A stretch of 64,000 bases of DNA from Streptomyces coeruleorubidus. GTDB taxonomy: Bacteria > Actinomycetota > Actinomycetes > Streptomycetales > Streptomycetaceae. Both the position numbers and the translations under genes were made by a program. The notes under the pieces were generated by a model. It searched no databases. It was not told where the DNA came from and saw only the letters and a program-made list of their open reading frames with translations. Of the stretch, positions 33,769 to 43,157 are shown piece by piece. Position 1 is the stretch's first letter. Each line of letters opens with the position of its first letter. The stretch lies in the NCBI RefSeq assembly GCF_008705135.1, contig NZ_CP023694.1:806001-870000 (forward strand), given 5' to 3'.

Positions 33769-34826
33769 AGGCACTTCAATACCGGCGCGTGGGCCAGGCC
33801 CCCGAAGTCGTGGAAGTCCCGGTCCCTGAACCCGGCCCGGGCCAGGTGCTGCTGAAGGTGACGGCGGCCGGGCTCTGCCACTCCGATCTGGCGGTGATGG
33901 GCTGGCCCGAGGAGCAGTTCCCCTACGCCCTGCCGATGACACTCGGTCACGAGGGCGTCGGGACGGTGGCGGAGCTGGGCGCCGGTGTCACCGCCGTGGC
34001 GGAGGGCGAGGCGGTGGCGGTGTACGGCCCGTGGGGTTGCGGGCGCTGCCACCCGTGCGCCGAGGGCAAGGAGAACTGCTGTCCGCACGCCGCCGGGCTC
34101 GGCATCCTGCCGCCGGGGCTCGGCTCACCCGGTGCCCTGGCGGAGTACGTGCTGGTGGACTCGCCCCGGCACCTGGTGCCGCTGAACGGACTCGACCCGG
34201 TGCAGGCCGCACCCCTCACGGACGCCGGGCTGACCCCGTATCACGCGCTCCGCGGATCGCTGCCGAAGCTGCTGCCCGGCAGCACGGCGGTGGTGATCGG
34301 CGTCGGCGGTCTGGGCCATCTCGCCGTGCAGCTGCTGCGCGCACTGACCCCGGCCCGGGTGGTCGCCCTGGACGTGAGCAAGGAGAAACTGGAGCTGGCC
34401 CGCGAAGTCGGCGCGCACGAGACGCTCCTCTCCGACAGCGAAGCGGCCGCGCGGATCCGCGGACTCACCGGCGGTACGGGAGCTGAGGTCGTCCTGGACT
34501 TCGTCGGAGCCGAGGCGACCTTGGCGGTCGCCGCAGCGTCGGTGGCGGTGGCGGGCGACGTCACCGTCGTCGGCCTCGGCGGGGGCACGCTGGCCGTCGG
34601 CTTCGGGGGCGGTCTGCCGTTCGAGGTGTCGGCCTCCTTCCCCTACTGGGGCAGCCGGACGGAGCTCATGGAGGTTCTGGAGCTCGCGCGCCAGGGTCTC
34701 GTGTCGTCGCACGTCGAGACCTTCACGCTGGAACAGGCGCCAGAGGCGTACGAGCGCCTGCACGCCGGGGAGATCGACGGCCGCGCGGTGGTACTGCCGC
34801 ACGCCTCGTCGCCTCACTCGCGGTAA
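33765..34826 (+). CDS. zinc-dependent alcohol dehydrogenase
   Basis: 353 residues. Catalytic zinc ligands Cys (GLCHSDLAVMGW) and His (LGHEGVGTV), structural-zinc cysteines in CGRCHPCAEGKENCCPHA, NAD loop VIGVGGLGHLAVQLLRAL. A GGTGAEVVLDFVGAEATL block and a C-terminal mutant of the usual KxxxVLxP ending are also seen. It is preceded by AAGGAG, overlapping the permease stop. It could oxidise the imported alcohol as the first catabolic step. The end overlaps the convergent DUF4328 gene by 13 bases, so no terminator separates them. Confidence 0.9.
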   Translation: MKALQYRRVGQAPEVVEVPVPEPGPGQVLLKVTAAGLCHSDLAVMGWPEEQFPYALPMTLGHEGVGTVAELGAGVTAVAEGEAVAVYGPWGCGRCHPCAEGKENCCPHAAGLGILPPGLGSPGALAEYVLVDSPRHLVPLNGLDPVQAAPLTDAGLTPYHALRGSLPKLLPGSTAVVIGVGGLGHLAVQLLRALTPARVVALDVSKEKLELAREVGAHETLLSDSEAAARIRGLTGGTGAEVVLDFVGAEATLAVAAASVAVAGDVTVVGLGGGTLAVGFGGGLPFEVSASFPYWGSRTELMEVLELARQGLVSSHVETFTLEQAPEAYERLHAGEIDGRAVVLPHASSPHSR

Positions 34827-35518
34827 GGGCTGCTCGCGGTCGCCTTCAGCCAGTGCATGGACGTCAGGCGGACGGCGAAGTACACCGCGGCCACGGCAGC
34901 GGCCAGGTCCAGGACGTCCGCTGCCATGTACTGCATCACCGCGGACCGAATCTCCGTGAGGGTCTCTGCGCTCTCGTATCGCGACGAGGCGTACAGGCCG
35001 TACAGCGAGCTGGAAACGAGCAGGCCCCACCACAGGTTCACGGGCCAGATCCCTGCCCGGTACGGCTCCCCGTCGGCGGGCAGGGGGGTTGCCGCACCCC
35101 ACATGTCGACGGCGATGCGGTACGGCAGCCAGAAGTTCGCCAGTGGGATGAGCCAGCCCCCGATGGCCCAGCCCGGGCCCTTACGGAACCGATCGGGTGC
35201 CAGCAGCCCGGTGTTGCGGCGCGTCCAGAAGAACCAGGCGACGAAGAGGACCGCGCAGGGCAGGAACACGATGCCCTGAATGTTGCCGGCTGTCTGGTAC
35301 AGCGAGTACGCGGCGTCCAGCCTTTGCCGGGGAGCGGCGGTGAATCCCTGGTCCTCGTCGATGAGCAGGTAGATCCGGGCTCCGGCGAAGACGGCGAGGA
35401 CATCGCTCAGGGCGACGATCGCGAGCGACACCGACGCCGCTGCCAGCAGGCCGCGCACCGAGCGTGGTGTGCCGTTCGGTAGCATGCGACGCGGACGGAG
35501 TTCATTGGATGCGGACAC
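34814..35518 (-). CDS. DUF4328 family membrane protein
   Basis: About 234 residues with five hydrophobic segments: GLLAAASVSLAIVALSDVLAVF, NIQGIVFLPCAVLFVAWFFW, the conserved GPGWAIGGWLIPLANFWLPYRI block that defines DUF4328, WWGLLVSSSLYGLYA, and a C-terminal span. I start it at the GTG 35518 behind GGGGGG; ATG 35485 is an alternative. The function of the family is unknown. Its 3' end overlaps the alcohol dehydrogenase gene in the opposite direction. It seems unrelated to the catabolic genes. Confidence 0.82.
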   Translation of the reverse strand: MSASNELRPRRMLPNGTPRSVRGLLAAASVSLAIVALSDVLAVFAGARIYLLIDEDQGFTAAPRQRLDAAYSLYQTAGNIQGIVFLPCAVLFVAWFFWTRRNTGLLAPDRFRKGPGWAIGGWLIPLANFWLPYRIAVDMWGAATPLPADGEPYRAGIWPVNLWWGLLVSSSLYGLYASSRYESAETLTEIRSAVMQYMAADVLDLAAAVAAVYFAVRLTSMHWLKATASSPYRE

Positions 35519-35647
35519 GACGGTGGCCCCCCACGGGCGGAGTACGAAAAGGCCCGCGATAGAGCGCGTGCGGAGGCACGGTACGCCTGCTGCGAGGCCC
35601 CGTCCATAACAATCCGCAGGTCGGACAGCCACTCCACGGCCCGCGTT

Positions 35648-36430
35648 TCACCGAGCCGGGCCTCGCCCGCCCACCGTCCGCTCCACACAGCGCCGGAGCA
35701 CGGTCAGGAACTCCGGTGTCTCCCAGGGCCCCACGTCCACGCGCCCGGTGTCGTCGACGCCGAGGTCCTGCACGTCGTAGCGGCCCCGGCAGTGGCCGAG
35801 GGTGAAGTAGCAGACCTCGCCGCGGCCGTGCCGCTTGAGGTACAGCACCGGCCGGGGCGCACGGTCGAGGGCCGCCGTGTCGCCCTCGGCGAAACCGCGG
35901 CACGGCCCCGTGTACTCGGCGTGCAGCAGTACCTCCAGCTCGCCGTGCAGCTCGCACACGTACAGCTCGTCGGTGACCGTGAACGGTTCGATCCCGGCGA
36001 CCAGCGGATGGTCGGGCCGGGCCACCAGCACCTCGTACGGCTCGATCGGCGGGTGGGCGACGAACTGACTGCCGAGGACCTTCGCCAGGTCCCCGAGCAG
36101 CCGTGGAGTCGTGAACAACCGCTGCCCGTTGCCCGTCGACGGCTCGATCACCGCGTTGGTGCCGTGCAGGGCGAGCCAGCGCCCGCCCCGCTCGACGAAC
36201 CGCGCCAGCGCGGCCCGTTGCGCCGGGCGGGGCCGGACGTCGCAGGTGTAGGTGACCAGCAGGTCCGCCCTGTCGAGGGCGGCCAGGCAGTCGTAGTCCT
36301 GGTACACCGTGGTGCGCACCCGCGGATGCTCGCCGAGCAGCTCCAGCAGCCGCAGCCGCGCGTGGTCGAAGTCGTGCCACCGGCCGCCGCAGACCAGTAC
36401 GGCGTCCAGGCGTCCGGCCGGGCCCGCCAC
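35648..36430 (-). CDS. ThuA-like (trehalose-utilisation/GATase-like) protein
   Basis: 260 residues of ThuA fold: DAVLVCGGRWHDFDHARLRLLELL, ADLLVTYTCDVRPRPAQRAALARFVERGGRWLALHGTNA, FTVTDELYVCEL and the C-terminal GEVCYFTLGHCRGRYD. ThuA proteins are related to class I glutamine amidotransferases without the catalytic Cys, and the best-studied members relate to oxidised sugars. The GTG start lies three bases after the SDR stop, so these two leftward genes and the acyl-CoA dehydrogenase at 37258 likely share a transcript. Confidence 0.82.
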   Translation of the reverse strand: MAGPAGRLDAVLVCGGRWHDFDHARLRLLELLGEHPRVRTTVYQDYDCLAALDRADLLVTYTCDVRPRPAQRAALARFVERGGRWLALHGTNAVIEPSTGNGQRLFTTPRLLGDLAKVLGSQFVAHPPIEPYEVLVARPDHPLVAGIEPFTVTDELYVCELHGELEVLLHAEYTGPCRGFAEGDTAALDRAPRPVLYLKRHGRGEVCYFTLGHCRGRYDVQDLGVDDTGRVDVGPWETPEFLTVLRRCVERTVGGRGPAR

Positions 36431-36433
36431 GGC

Positions 36434-37198
36434 TCAGTACTGGACGCGGGTGAGCAGCCCGCCGTCCACCACGAGGTTGACCCCGACGCAGAAGGAGCCG
36501 GTCCGCCCGAGCAGGAACGCCACCGCCGCGGCCACGTCCTCCGCGGTGCCGTAGCGGCCGATCGGCAGCTTGGCGAGGACCTCCTCGTACACCTCCGGGC
36601 GGCTGGTGCGGATGGTCTCCCAGGCGCCGCCGGGGAAGTCGATCGGCCCGGGCGAGACGGTGTTGACGCGGATGCCCTTCGGCGCGAGGGAGTGCGCGAG
36701 GGCCGAGGCGTGCTGGACGACGGCCGCCTTGAGCGCGGAGTAGGAGTTCGCTCCGGCCGGGCGCGCGGTGTCGGAGGCGTTGGTGGTGCCGATGGCCACG
36801 ACGGCGGCCCGGTCGGAGGCCTCCAGATGCGGAAGTGCCGCCTCTACGAGTCCCGCGAACGGGATCAGGTCGCCGCGCAGGCTGGCTTCCCAGGACTCGG
36901 GGCCCTTCACGTTGCCCGCCGACACGTTGGACACCAGCAGGTCCAGGCCGCCGAGTTCACCGGCCGCCCGCTCCACGAAGCCCGCGAGGGCGGCGGGGTC
37001 GGTGACGTCGACCGGTTCCGCGAACACCGTGGCCCCCTCGCCGCGCAGTTCGGCAGCGGCCTTGGCCAGCCCTTCCTCGCCCCGGGCGCACAGGGCCAGC
37101 GCGCAGCCCTCGGCCGCGAGGGTTCCGGCGATCGCCCGGCCGATGCCCCGGCTCGCGCCGGTCACCAGCGCCTTCGCGCCTGTCAGTCCCAGATCCAT
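36434..37198 (-). CDS. SDR-family oxidoreductase
   Basis: A 254-residue short-chain dehydrogenase with GASRGIGRAIAGTLA cofactor loop, LLVSNVSAGN (SNVS in place of NNAG), and the Tyr/Lys pair in NSYSALKAAV. The catalytic Ser region reads VVAIGTTNASD. The C-terminus FLLGRTGSFCVGVNLVVDGGLL is normal for the family. The ATG at 37198 is preceded by AAAGGAGTG. A 3-hydroxyacyl-CoA or diol dehydrogenase role in the surrounding pathway is plausible. Confidence 0.88.
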   Translation of the reverse strand: MDLGLTGAKALVTGASRGIGRAIAGTLAAEGCALALCARGEEGLAKAAAELRGEGATVFAEPVDVTDPAALAGFVERAAGELGGLDLLVSNVSAGNVKGPESWEASLRGDLIPFAGLVEAALPHLEASDRAAVVAIGTTNASDTARPAGANSYSALKAAVVQHASALAHSLAPKGIRVNTVSPGPIDFPGGAWETIRTSRPEVYEEVLAKLPIGRYGTAEDVAAAVAFLLGRTGSFCVGVNLVVDGGLLTRVQY

Positions 37199-37257
37199 CG
37201 ATGTCACTCCTTTGTGATTGCCGGACAGTCCCGGTAGCTCGGTAGCTGAGCAGTCCC

Positions 37258-38499
37258 TCAGTTGCCGGGAAGCTGCGAGAACGGCGCCCGGTCCGCCCGC
37301 GGCTCGGGTGGCAGCTTCAGCACCCGCTCGCCGATGAGGTTGCGCTGGATCTGGTCGGTGCCTCCGGCCAGCCGGTAGCCGGGGGCGCCGAGCAGGTGCT
37401 GAGTCCAGGCGAAGGTGCCCGGTTCCCCGGTGTCGGCGCTGATGCGCGCACCCATCAGCTCGGCGGCGACCTGTCCCGTGCGGGTGAGCAGGTCGGAGGC
37501 CATGAGCTTGGTCAACGACGCCTCGGGACCCGGCCGGCCGCCGGCCGCGCTCGTCCGGGCGACGCGATCCACGGTGGCCGCGCGCAGGGCGGCACGCACG
37601 TACAGGTCGGCGAGCCGCTGGCGGACCAGCGGGTCCGAGGTGCGGTCGAGGGAGCGGGCGAGCGCGAGCACGTCCGGAAAGGTGCCGCCCTTGCGGCGGT
37701 TGCCGCTGCCGGAGGCGGTCCGTTCGAAGGCGAGGGTGGTGGTGGCGACCTCCCAGCCCTGGCCCGGCCGTCCGATCCGGAGCCGGTCCGGGACGCGTAC
37801 GCCGCTGAGGAACACCTCGTTGAAGGAGGCGCCGCCGCTCATCTGCCGGATGGGGCGGATCTCCACGCCCGGGGCGTCCATCGGGACCAGGAAGGCGGTG
37901 ATGCCGGCCTGTTTGACGACGTCCGGGTCGGTGCGGGCGAGCAGCAGGCCGTAGTCGGCGAACTGGGCGCCCGAGGTCCACACCTTCTGGCCGTCGATCA
38001 CCCACTCGCCCCCGTCGGCCTGCCGGGCGCGGGTGCGCAGGGCGGCGAGGTCGGACCCGGCACCCGGCTCACTGAAGAGCTGGCAGGCCAGCAGGTCGGT
38101 GCGCAGGAACGCGCGTGCATGGTCGTGGAGTTGTTCGGCGGTCCCGAACAGGGAGACGGCCATCGCGACCAGGCGCACGGTGACGCTGATGAGCTCGGTG
38201 GAGGGTGGCACCTCGAAGGCGGACTCCTCCTCGGCGAAGGCGGCCACGTGGGCGGCGGTCAGGCCCGCGCCGCCCTTGTCCGCGGGGAGGGTCAGCGCCT
38301 GGTAGCCGGCGTCGAAGCGGGCCCGCTGGTAGGCGCGGCAGCGCTCCAGCAGCAGGCGTTCCTCGTCTTCGGGGAGGTTGTGGAACACGGCGAGACCGGC
38401 ATCTTCTCCGGCGGACTCCGGCGCCCGCGCCGGTTCGAGCACGCCGGCCAGCCACTGCCGTACCTGCGTGCGCCATGCGTCCGGATCGGGCTGGGGCAT
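37258..38499 (-). CDS. acyl-CoA dehydrogenase family protein (FadE type)
   Basis: 413 residues: N-terminal helices, QLFSEPGAGSDLAALRTRA (flavin contact), WVIDGQKVWTSGAQFADYGLLLART, and a C-terminal LGAPGYRLAGGTDQIQRNLIGERVLKLP. At the position where many family members have a catalytic Glu (GTxEI) it has Gln (GTDQI). Either the base is elsewhere or it functions in a heteromer, for instance with the small FadE-type protein at 13464. It is divergent from the acyl-CoA ligase gene, with 194 bp between. Confidence 0.87.
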   Translation of the reverse strand: MPQPDPDAWRTQVRQWLAGVLEPARAPESAGEDAGLAVFHNLPEDEERLLLERCRAYQRARFDAGYQALTLPADKGGAGLTAAHVAAFAEEESAFEVPPSTELISVTVRLVAMAVSLFGTAEQLHDHARAFLRTDLLACQLFSEPGAGSDLAALRTRARQADGGEWVIDGQKVWTSGAQFADYGLLLARTDPDVVKQAGITAFLVPMDAPGVEIRPIRQMSGGASFNEVFLSGVRVPDRLRIGRPGQGWEVATTTLAFERTASGSGNRRKGGTFPDVLALARSLDRTSDPLVRQRLADLYVRAALRAATVDRVARTSAAGGRPGPEASLTKLMASDLLTRTGQVAAELMGARISADTGEPGTFAWTQHLLGAPGYRLAGGTDQIQRNLIGERVLKLPPEPRADRAPFSQLPGN

Positions 38500-38646
38500 G
38501 ACTCCTCCTCGGACACTTACCAGACGAAAGATTCAGTAACGGTGGCGACAAAGTGTGCTTGCAGGTCCCTTGAGCATGCGGTAACGCCTCCGCTTGGGAT
38601 CAGAGTGTTCCGTACTTTCTTGATAAACGCTACAGTCTCCGCATCA

Positions 38647-38670
38647 CCTCTCCCCTCGAATCGGGAGAGG
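38647..38670 (+). promoter_or_regulatory. hairpin in the leader of the acyl-CoA ligase operon
   Basis: CCTCTCCC, eight-base loop, GGGAGAGG: a perfect 8-bp stem ending 23 bases before the ligase ATG and just upstream of its GGAGGAG ribosome site. It may be an operator or a translational control element. No aptamer-like structure was recognised. Confidence 0.35.
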
Positions 38671-38693
38671 GCCGATGAGCCGCCGGAGGAGCC

Positions 38694-40232
38694 ATGTCGC
38701 TGCTGCCACTCGACCGTCGCGCCCAGGAGACACCCGAGGAACCCGCCCTGGTGGACGACCTGGGCGTGCTGTCCTGGTCCGGCCTCGCCGACCAGGTGGC
38801 GCGGGCGGCGGCACGGCTGCTGGAGTTCGCGCCCGGCCCCGACGACCGGATCGCCGTCCTGGGTGACAACGCGATCCCGACGCTGGTGGCCCATCTGGCC
38901 GGCCTGCGCGCCGGGGTCGGGACCGTGGCCACGTCCCGGAACCTCACCTCGGGCGAACTCGTCGACCAGATCATCGACGCGGGCGTGACCGCGATCGTCA
39001 CCGGTCCCGCCGGGGCGGGTGCCGCCCTGGACGCGGCCCGGGAACTGGGCCTGCCGCTGGTGACGCACGGAACGCCGGCCGTCGGGCACGCCTTCGACTG
39101 GGACCTGTGGCTGGCGGCCGCGCCGGCCGGACGCGCCGTCCCGGCGGACCGGCCCGCCCGGCCTCCGCTCGTCTACACCTCAGGCACCACCGGACGGGCG
39201 CGCGGCACCGAGGTGCGCTGGGTGAGCGGCCCGGTCGCCGACAGCGCCGCCTACCTCACCGCGATGTCCGCCCGGCCCGGATTCCCGCCGGGACCGCACC
39301 TGGTGTGCGGCCCGCTCCAGCACAACGCGCCGCTGACCTCGCTGCGCCACCTGGCGGCCGGTCAGCCGGTGGTCGTCCTCGGCAGATACGACGGGGAGAC
39401 GTTCCTCAGCCGGGTGCAGAGGTGGCGGGTCTCCTCGACGGTGATGGTGCCCACCCACTTCCAGCGGCTGCTCGCCCTCCCGGAGGAGGTCCGCGCCCGG
39501 TACGACGTCTCCAGCCTGCGGCAGGTGTCCCACACCGGCTCGGCATGTCCGCCGGACGTGAAGCGAGCCATGATCGAGTGGTTCGGTCCGGTGCTGACCG
39601 AGTCGTACGGCGCCAGCGAGGCGGGAACCGTGGCCCGCATCAGCAGCGACGAGTGGCTGGCGCACCCGGGCTCCGTCGGGCGCGTCCGGGCCCCCTTCGA
39701 GGTCCTGGTCACCGATGACGACGGCCGGCGGCTGCCGCCCGGCGAACGCGGACTGCTGGCCTTCCGGGCACCCGACGACCAGGGCGTCCGCTACCACGCG
39801 GACCCGGACAAGACCAGGTCCGCCTATCTCTCCCCCGGCGTCTTCACGCTCGGCGACATCGGCTACGTCGACGCGGACGGCTACATCTTCATCACCGACC
39901 GGGCCGCGGACGTGGTGGTCTCCGGCGGCGTCAATCTGTACCCGGCCGAGAGCGAGGCGGTCCTGCGGCGGCACCCGGCGGTCGCCGAGGTCGCGGTCGT
40001 CGGCGTGCCCGACCCGGACTTCGGCGAGTCCCTGCGGGCGCTGGTCGTGGTGGCGGCGGACGAGCCGCCGGCCGATGAGCTGGACCGGTTCTGCCGCGAG
40101 CACCTCGCCGCCCACAAGTGCCCGAAGTCGTACGAGTTCGTCCCCGAGCTGCTGCGCAACGCGATGGGCAAGCTCGACAAACGCGCGATGCGCCGCCCGT
40201 ACTGGCACTCCGAACGGACCATCGCCGGCTGA
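38694..40232 (+). CDS. AMP-dependent acyl-CoA synthetase/ligase
   Basis: 512 residues of the adenylate-forming superfamily: P-loop LVYTSGTTGRARGTEV, SYGASEAG (A5), LGDIGYVDADGYIFITDRAADVV (A7/A8) and the C-terminal NAMGKLDKRAM with catalytic Lys493. It activates a carboxylic acid to its adenylate and then its CoA thioester. It is the first gene of a rightward group (ligase, histidine phosphatase, thiolase, PDR reductase) and divergent from an acyl-CoA dehydrogenase, so it likely supplies the CoA ester entering the beta-oxidation-like steps. Confidence 0.9.
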   Translation: MSLLPLDRRAQETPEEPALVDDLGVLSWSGLADQVARAAARLLEFAPGPDDRIAVLGDNAIPTLVAHLAGLRAGVGTVATSRNLTSGELVDQIIDAGVTAIVTGPAGAGAALDAARELGLPLVTHGTPAVGHAFDWDLWLAAAPAGRAVPADRPARPPLVYTSGTTGRARGTEVRWVSGPVADSAAYLTAMSARPGFPPGPHLVCGPLQHNAPLTSLRHLAAGQPVVVLGRYDGETFLSRVQRWRVSSTVMVPTHFQRLLALPEEVRARYDVSSLRQVSHTGSACPPDVKRAMIEWFGPVLTESYGASEAGTVARISSDEWLAHPGSVGRVRAPFEVLVTDDDGRRLPPGERGLLAFRAPDDQGVRYHADPDKTRSAYLSPGVFTLGDIGYVDADGYIFITDRAADVVVSGGVNLYPAESEAVLRRHPAVAEVAVVGVPDPDFGESLRALVVVAADEPPADELDRFCREHLAAHKCPKSYEFVPELLRNAMGKLDKRAMRRPYWHSERTIAG

Positions 40233-40262
40233 GCCGGGCCCACCCAGTAAGGACCACCACCC

Positions 40263-40868
40263 ATGACCGAACTCCTCCTCATCCGGCACGGCCTCCCCCA
40301 GGCGGGCGTGTTCGACCCCCGGCTGTCACCGGAGGGCACCGCCCAGGCCGAGCGCCTCGCCTCCTGGCTCGTGCACGAGGACGTCGACGCGCTGTACTCC
40401 AGCCCGTACCGGCGTGCCCGCGAGACCGTGGCACCCCTGGAGCGCCTCACCGGCATGACCGCCACCGTCCTCGACGACCTGCGCGAGTGGGACACCGACG
40501 TGTCCCAGCCCTACATGCCGCCGGAGCAGATCGGCGCGGACGATCCCCGCGCTGCGGCGCTCGCCGAGGGGCGCTACGAGGACTTCGTGCCCGAGCTGGA
40601 CTGGGACGCCTTCCGCGCCCGTGCCGGGCGGGCCATGGGCACCATCCTCGACGCCCATCCCGGAGGGCGGGTCGCGGTCGTGTGCCACGGCGGCATCACC
40701 AACACCTATCTGGCGACGGTACTCGGCCTGCCCACGATGTTCTGGTTCCACCCCGACTACACGTCCGTCAGCCGGGTGCGGCGCATGCCCGGCGGCCGGA
40801 TCGTCCTGCACTCGGTGAACGAGACGGCCCACATGGTCGCCGAACGTGCCGTCGACGCGGTCGCCTGA
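40263..40868 (+). CDS. histidine phosphatase superfamily protein
   Basis: 201 residues with the phospho-acceptor motif LLIRHGLPQAG (His9), the second Arg in YSSPYRRARETV, Glu in LREWDTDV and the late His in VVCHGGITNTYLATVLG. These enzymes remove phosphate from phosphoglycerate, sugars, nucleotides or phospho-small molecules. In a locus with two PEP-utilising phosphotransferase-like proteins, a phosphatase for a phosphorylated intermediate would make sense, but this is conjecture. It is spaced 30 bases after the ligase gene. Confidence 0.87.
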   Translation: MTELLLIRHGLPQAGVFDPRLSPEGTAQAERLASWLVHEDVDALYSSPYRRARETVAPLERLTGMTATVLDDLREWDTDVSQPYMPPEQIGADDPRAAALAEGRYEDFVPELDWDAFRARAGRAMGTILDAHPGGRVAVVCHGGITNTYLATVLGLPTMFWFHPDYTSVSRVRRMPGGRIVLHSVNETAHMVAERAVDAVA

Positions 40869-40896
40869 CCCGCCCCACACCCCAGGAGGTCCCGGC

Positions 40897-42087
40897 ATGC
40901 CCGGATCCGTCATCGTCGCCGGAGCAAGGACGCCCATCGGCAGGCTGGCGGGTGCCCTGAGCACCGTGTCCGCGGTCGACCTCGGCGCCCACGCCATCGG
41001 CGCGGCACTGGCCGCCGCCCGTCTGGACCCGGCGGCCGTGGAAGCCGTCGTCATGGGTCACGTCGTGCAGGCCGGGGCCGGCCCGAACTCGGCGCGGCAG
41101 GCGGCGGTCCGCGCCGGCATTCCGTTCTCCGTCCCCGCGAGCACCGTCAACAAGCTCTGCCTGTCCGGTCTGCACGCCATCGCCCTGGCCGACCTCATGA
41201 TCACCTCCGGCCGCCATGAAGTGGTCGTCGCCGGTGGCATGGAGTCCATGTCGGACGCCCCCCACCTGCTGCGCGGGGCACGCACCGGCTGGAAGTACGG
41301 CTCCGCCGCGGCGGAGGACGCCCTCGACCGCGACGCCCTGGTCTGCGCCTTCGACGGCGTCTCCATGGGCGCGGCCACCGAGCGCTACCAGCGGCCGTTC
41401 GCCCTGACCCGCGAGGAGCAGGACGAGTACAGCGCGCTGTCCCATCAACGGGCAGCCCACGCCCAGGAGTCGGGGGCATTGTCCGCCGAGATCGCCCCCG
41501 TCACCGTGGCGGGACGCCGGGGCGAGACCGTGGTGGACACCGACGAGGGCGTACGGCCGGGAAGCACCGCCGAGAGCCTCGGGCGCCTGAGGCCCGCCTT
41601 CTCCGGCGAGGGCACCATCACCGCGGGCAACTCCTCACAACTCTCCGACGGCGCCGCGGCCGTCGTCGTGATGAGCGCGGAGCGCGCCCGGTTCGAGGGC
41701 CTGACCCCGCTCGCCGAGATCGGCGCCTACGGAACGGTCGCCGGCCCCGACCCCTCACTGCTCGTCCAGCCGGCCGGCGCGGTCCGCGACGCCCTGTCCC
41801 GGGACGGCCGCCTGAAGACCGCCGACCTGGACCTGTTCGAGATCAACGAGGCGTTCGCCGGAGTGGCCCTGGCTTCCGTACGGGAGCTGGACCTCCCTCT
41901 CGACAAGGTGAACGTCAACGGCGGAGCGATCGCGCTCGGGCACCCGGTCGGCATGACCGGAGCCCGGCTGGTGCTGACTCTCGCGGCGGAACTGCGGCGG
42001 CGTGGAGGCGGCAGCGGAGCGGCGGCCCTGTGCGGGGGCGGCGGCCAGGGCGACGCGCTGTTGCTGCATGTGCCGACCCAGGACTGA
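40897..42087 (+). CDS. acetyl-CoA C-acyltransferase (thiolase)
   Basis: 396 residues from the ATG behind AGGAGG. Nucleophile Cys in [21 protein letters not shown], His in [19 protein letters not shown] and the final catalytic Cys in [16 protein letters not shown]: all three active-site elements of degradative/biosynthetic thiolases are present. It should cleave 3-ketoacyl-CoA to acetyl-CoA or propionyl-CoA plus a shortened acyl-CoA. The other thiolase-fold protein at 15041 lacks the GHP motif, so the two are not redundant. Confidence 0.92.
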   Translation: MPGSVIVAGARTPIGRLAGALSTVSAVDLGAHAIGAALAAARLDPAAVEAVVMGHVVQAGAGPNSARQAAVRAGIPFSVPASTVNKLCLSGLHAIALADLMITSGRHEVVVAGGMESMSDAPHLLRGARTGWKYGSAAAEDALDRDALVCAFDGVSMGAATERYQRPFALTREEQDEYSALSHQRAAHAQESGALSAEIAPVTVAGRRGETVVDTDEGVRPGSTAESLGRLRPAFSGEGTITAGNSSQLSDGAAAVVVMSAERARFEGLTPLAEIGAYGTVAGPDPSLLVQPAGAVRDALSRDGRLKTADLDLFEINEAFAGVALASVRELDLPLDKVNVNGGAIALGHPVGMTGARLVLTLAAELRRRGGGSGAAALCGGGGQGDALLLHVPTQD

Positions 42088-42105
42088 ACCCGGAGCCGAA
42101 TCATC

Positions 42106-43074
42106 GTGAACGTCCAGCTGACCTCGGTCGCGACGACCCTTGTCGTGGCGGCCCGTACCCTCGCCGCCGACGACGTCGTCTCCCTCACCCTGCGCCGCCC
42201 CGACGGCGGGATGCTCCCCGCCTGGACACCGGGCGCCCACATCGAGGTACTCCTGAACGGTGACGACGGGGGTCTGATCCGTCAGTACTCCCTGTGCGGA
42301 GATCCGGCGGCGCTCGACTCCTGGCAGATCGCCGTGCTGCGCGAGCCGCAGGGCCGCGGCGGCTCCGCGTACGTCCACGACCACCTGGGCGAAGGCGCCG
42401 CCGTGCGGGTCCGCGGTCCGCGGAACAACTTCCCGCTGCGGCCCGCCGCCCGCCACCTGTTCATCGCCGGTGGCGTCGGTATCACGCCCATCCTCCCGAT
42501 GGTGGAGGCCGCCGAGGCCGCGGGGGCCGACTGGCGCCTGCTGTATGGCGGGCGCACCCGCACCTCCATGGCGTTCCTGGACCGCCTCGCCCCGCACGGG
42601 GACCGGGTACTCGTCCGTCCGCAGGACGAGTACGGCCTGCTGGACCTCGCGGCCCACCTCGGGGTCCCCGAAGAGGGCACGCTGGTGCACGCCTGCGGTC
42701 CCGAGCCCCTGTTGCAGGCGGTGCAGGAACACTGCGGGGACTGGCCTCCCGGCACGCTGGGCGTCGAACGGTTCGCCCCGGTACGGACGGACGCGACCGG
42801 CCAGGCCGAGGCCTTCGAGGTGGAGCTCGCACGATCCGGGCTCACCCTCACCGTCCCGGCGGACCGCTCGGTGCTCGAAACCGTGGAGCAGGCCGGTGTC
42901 GCGGTGGACTTCTCCTGCCGGGAAGGCACCTGCGGCACCTGCGAGACCGACGTACTCGACGGCAAGCCCGACCACCGCGACTCGTTGCTGACCGAGGACG
43001 AGCGGGCTGCCTGCGACACCATGCTCATCTGCGTGTCCCGCTCGTGCGGGACTCGACTCGTCCTGGATCTGTGA
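42106..43074 (+). CDS. PDR/VanB-type reductase with C-terminal [2Fe-2S] domain
   Basis: 322 residues: FMN-binding [12 protein letters not shown]-binding [18 protein letters not shown] and a plant-type ferredoxin domain at the C-terminus with Cys271, Cys276, Cys279 and Cys309 (CREGTCGTC...CVSRSC). This is the phthalate-dioxygenase-reductase architecture that feeds electrons from NADH directly to a Rieske oxygenase. Two orphan Rieske alpha chains are encoded upstream (22467, 28347), and the first one has no ferredoxin next to it, so it is the best partner. GTG start; same direction as the thiolase gene. Confidence 0.9.
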   Translation: MNVQLTSVATTLVVAARTLAADDVVSLTLRRPDGGMLPAWTPGAHIEVLLNGDDGGLIRQYSLCGDPAALDSWQIAVLREPQGRGGSAYVHDHLGEGAAVRVRGPRNNFPLRPAARHLFIAGGVGITPILPMVEAAEAAGADWRLLYGGRTRTSMAFLDRLAPHGDRVLVRPQDEYGLLDLAAHLGVPEEGTLVHACGPEPLLQAVQEHCGDWPPGTLGVERFAPVRTDATGQAEAFEVELARSGLTLTVPADRSVLETVEQAGVAVDFSCREGTCGTCETDVLDGKPDHRDSLLTEDERAACDTMLICVSRSCGTRLVLDL

Positions 43075-43095
43075 CGGCGATCACTACCAGCAATT

Positions 43096-43113
43096 TACTA
43101 GGACGTCCTAGTA
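43096..43113. promoter_or_regulatory. operator upstream of the fused acyl-CoA mutase gene
   Basis: TACTAGGACGTCCTAGTA is a perfect 18-bp palindrome 44 bases before the mutase ATG, in an AT-rich pocket 21 bases after the reductase stop. Size and symmetry fit a TetR- or GntR-type repressor site. Confidence 0.65.
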
Positions 43114-43157
43114 TCTCTTCTGTCGGCAGTACCTCCGCCCCGTCCGGGAAGGCCCCC

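Noticed and set aside
31252..33942. 896-residue open frame on the minus strand across the ABC importer genes
   Set aside because: Composition is Arg/Gly/His/Gln-rich without any domain, and it mirrors the third-position GC bias of the real genes on the plus strand.
42294..43157. Extension of the fused mutase to 1363 residues
   Set aside because: The extra part overlaps the PDR-type reductase and the operator; family members start at the cobalamin-binding domain, matching ATG 43158.
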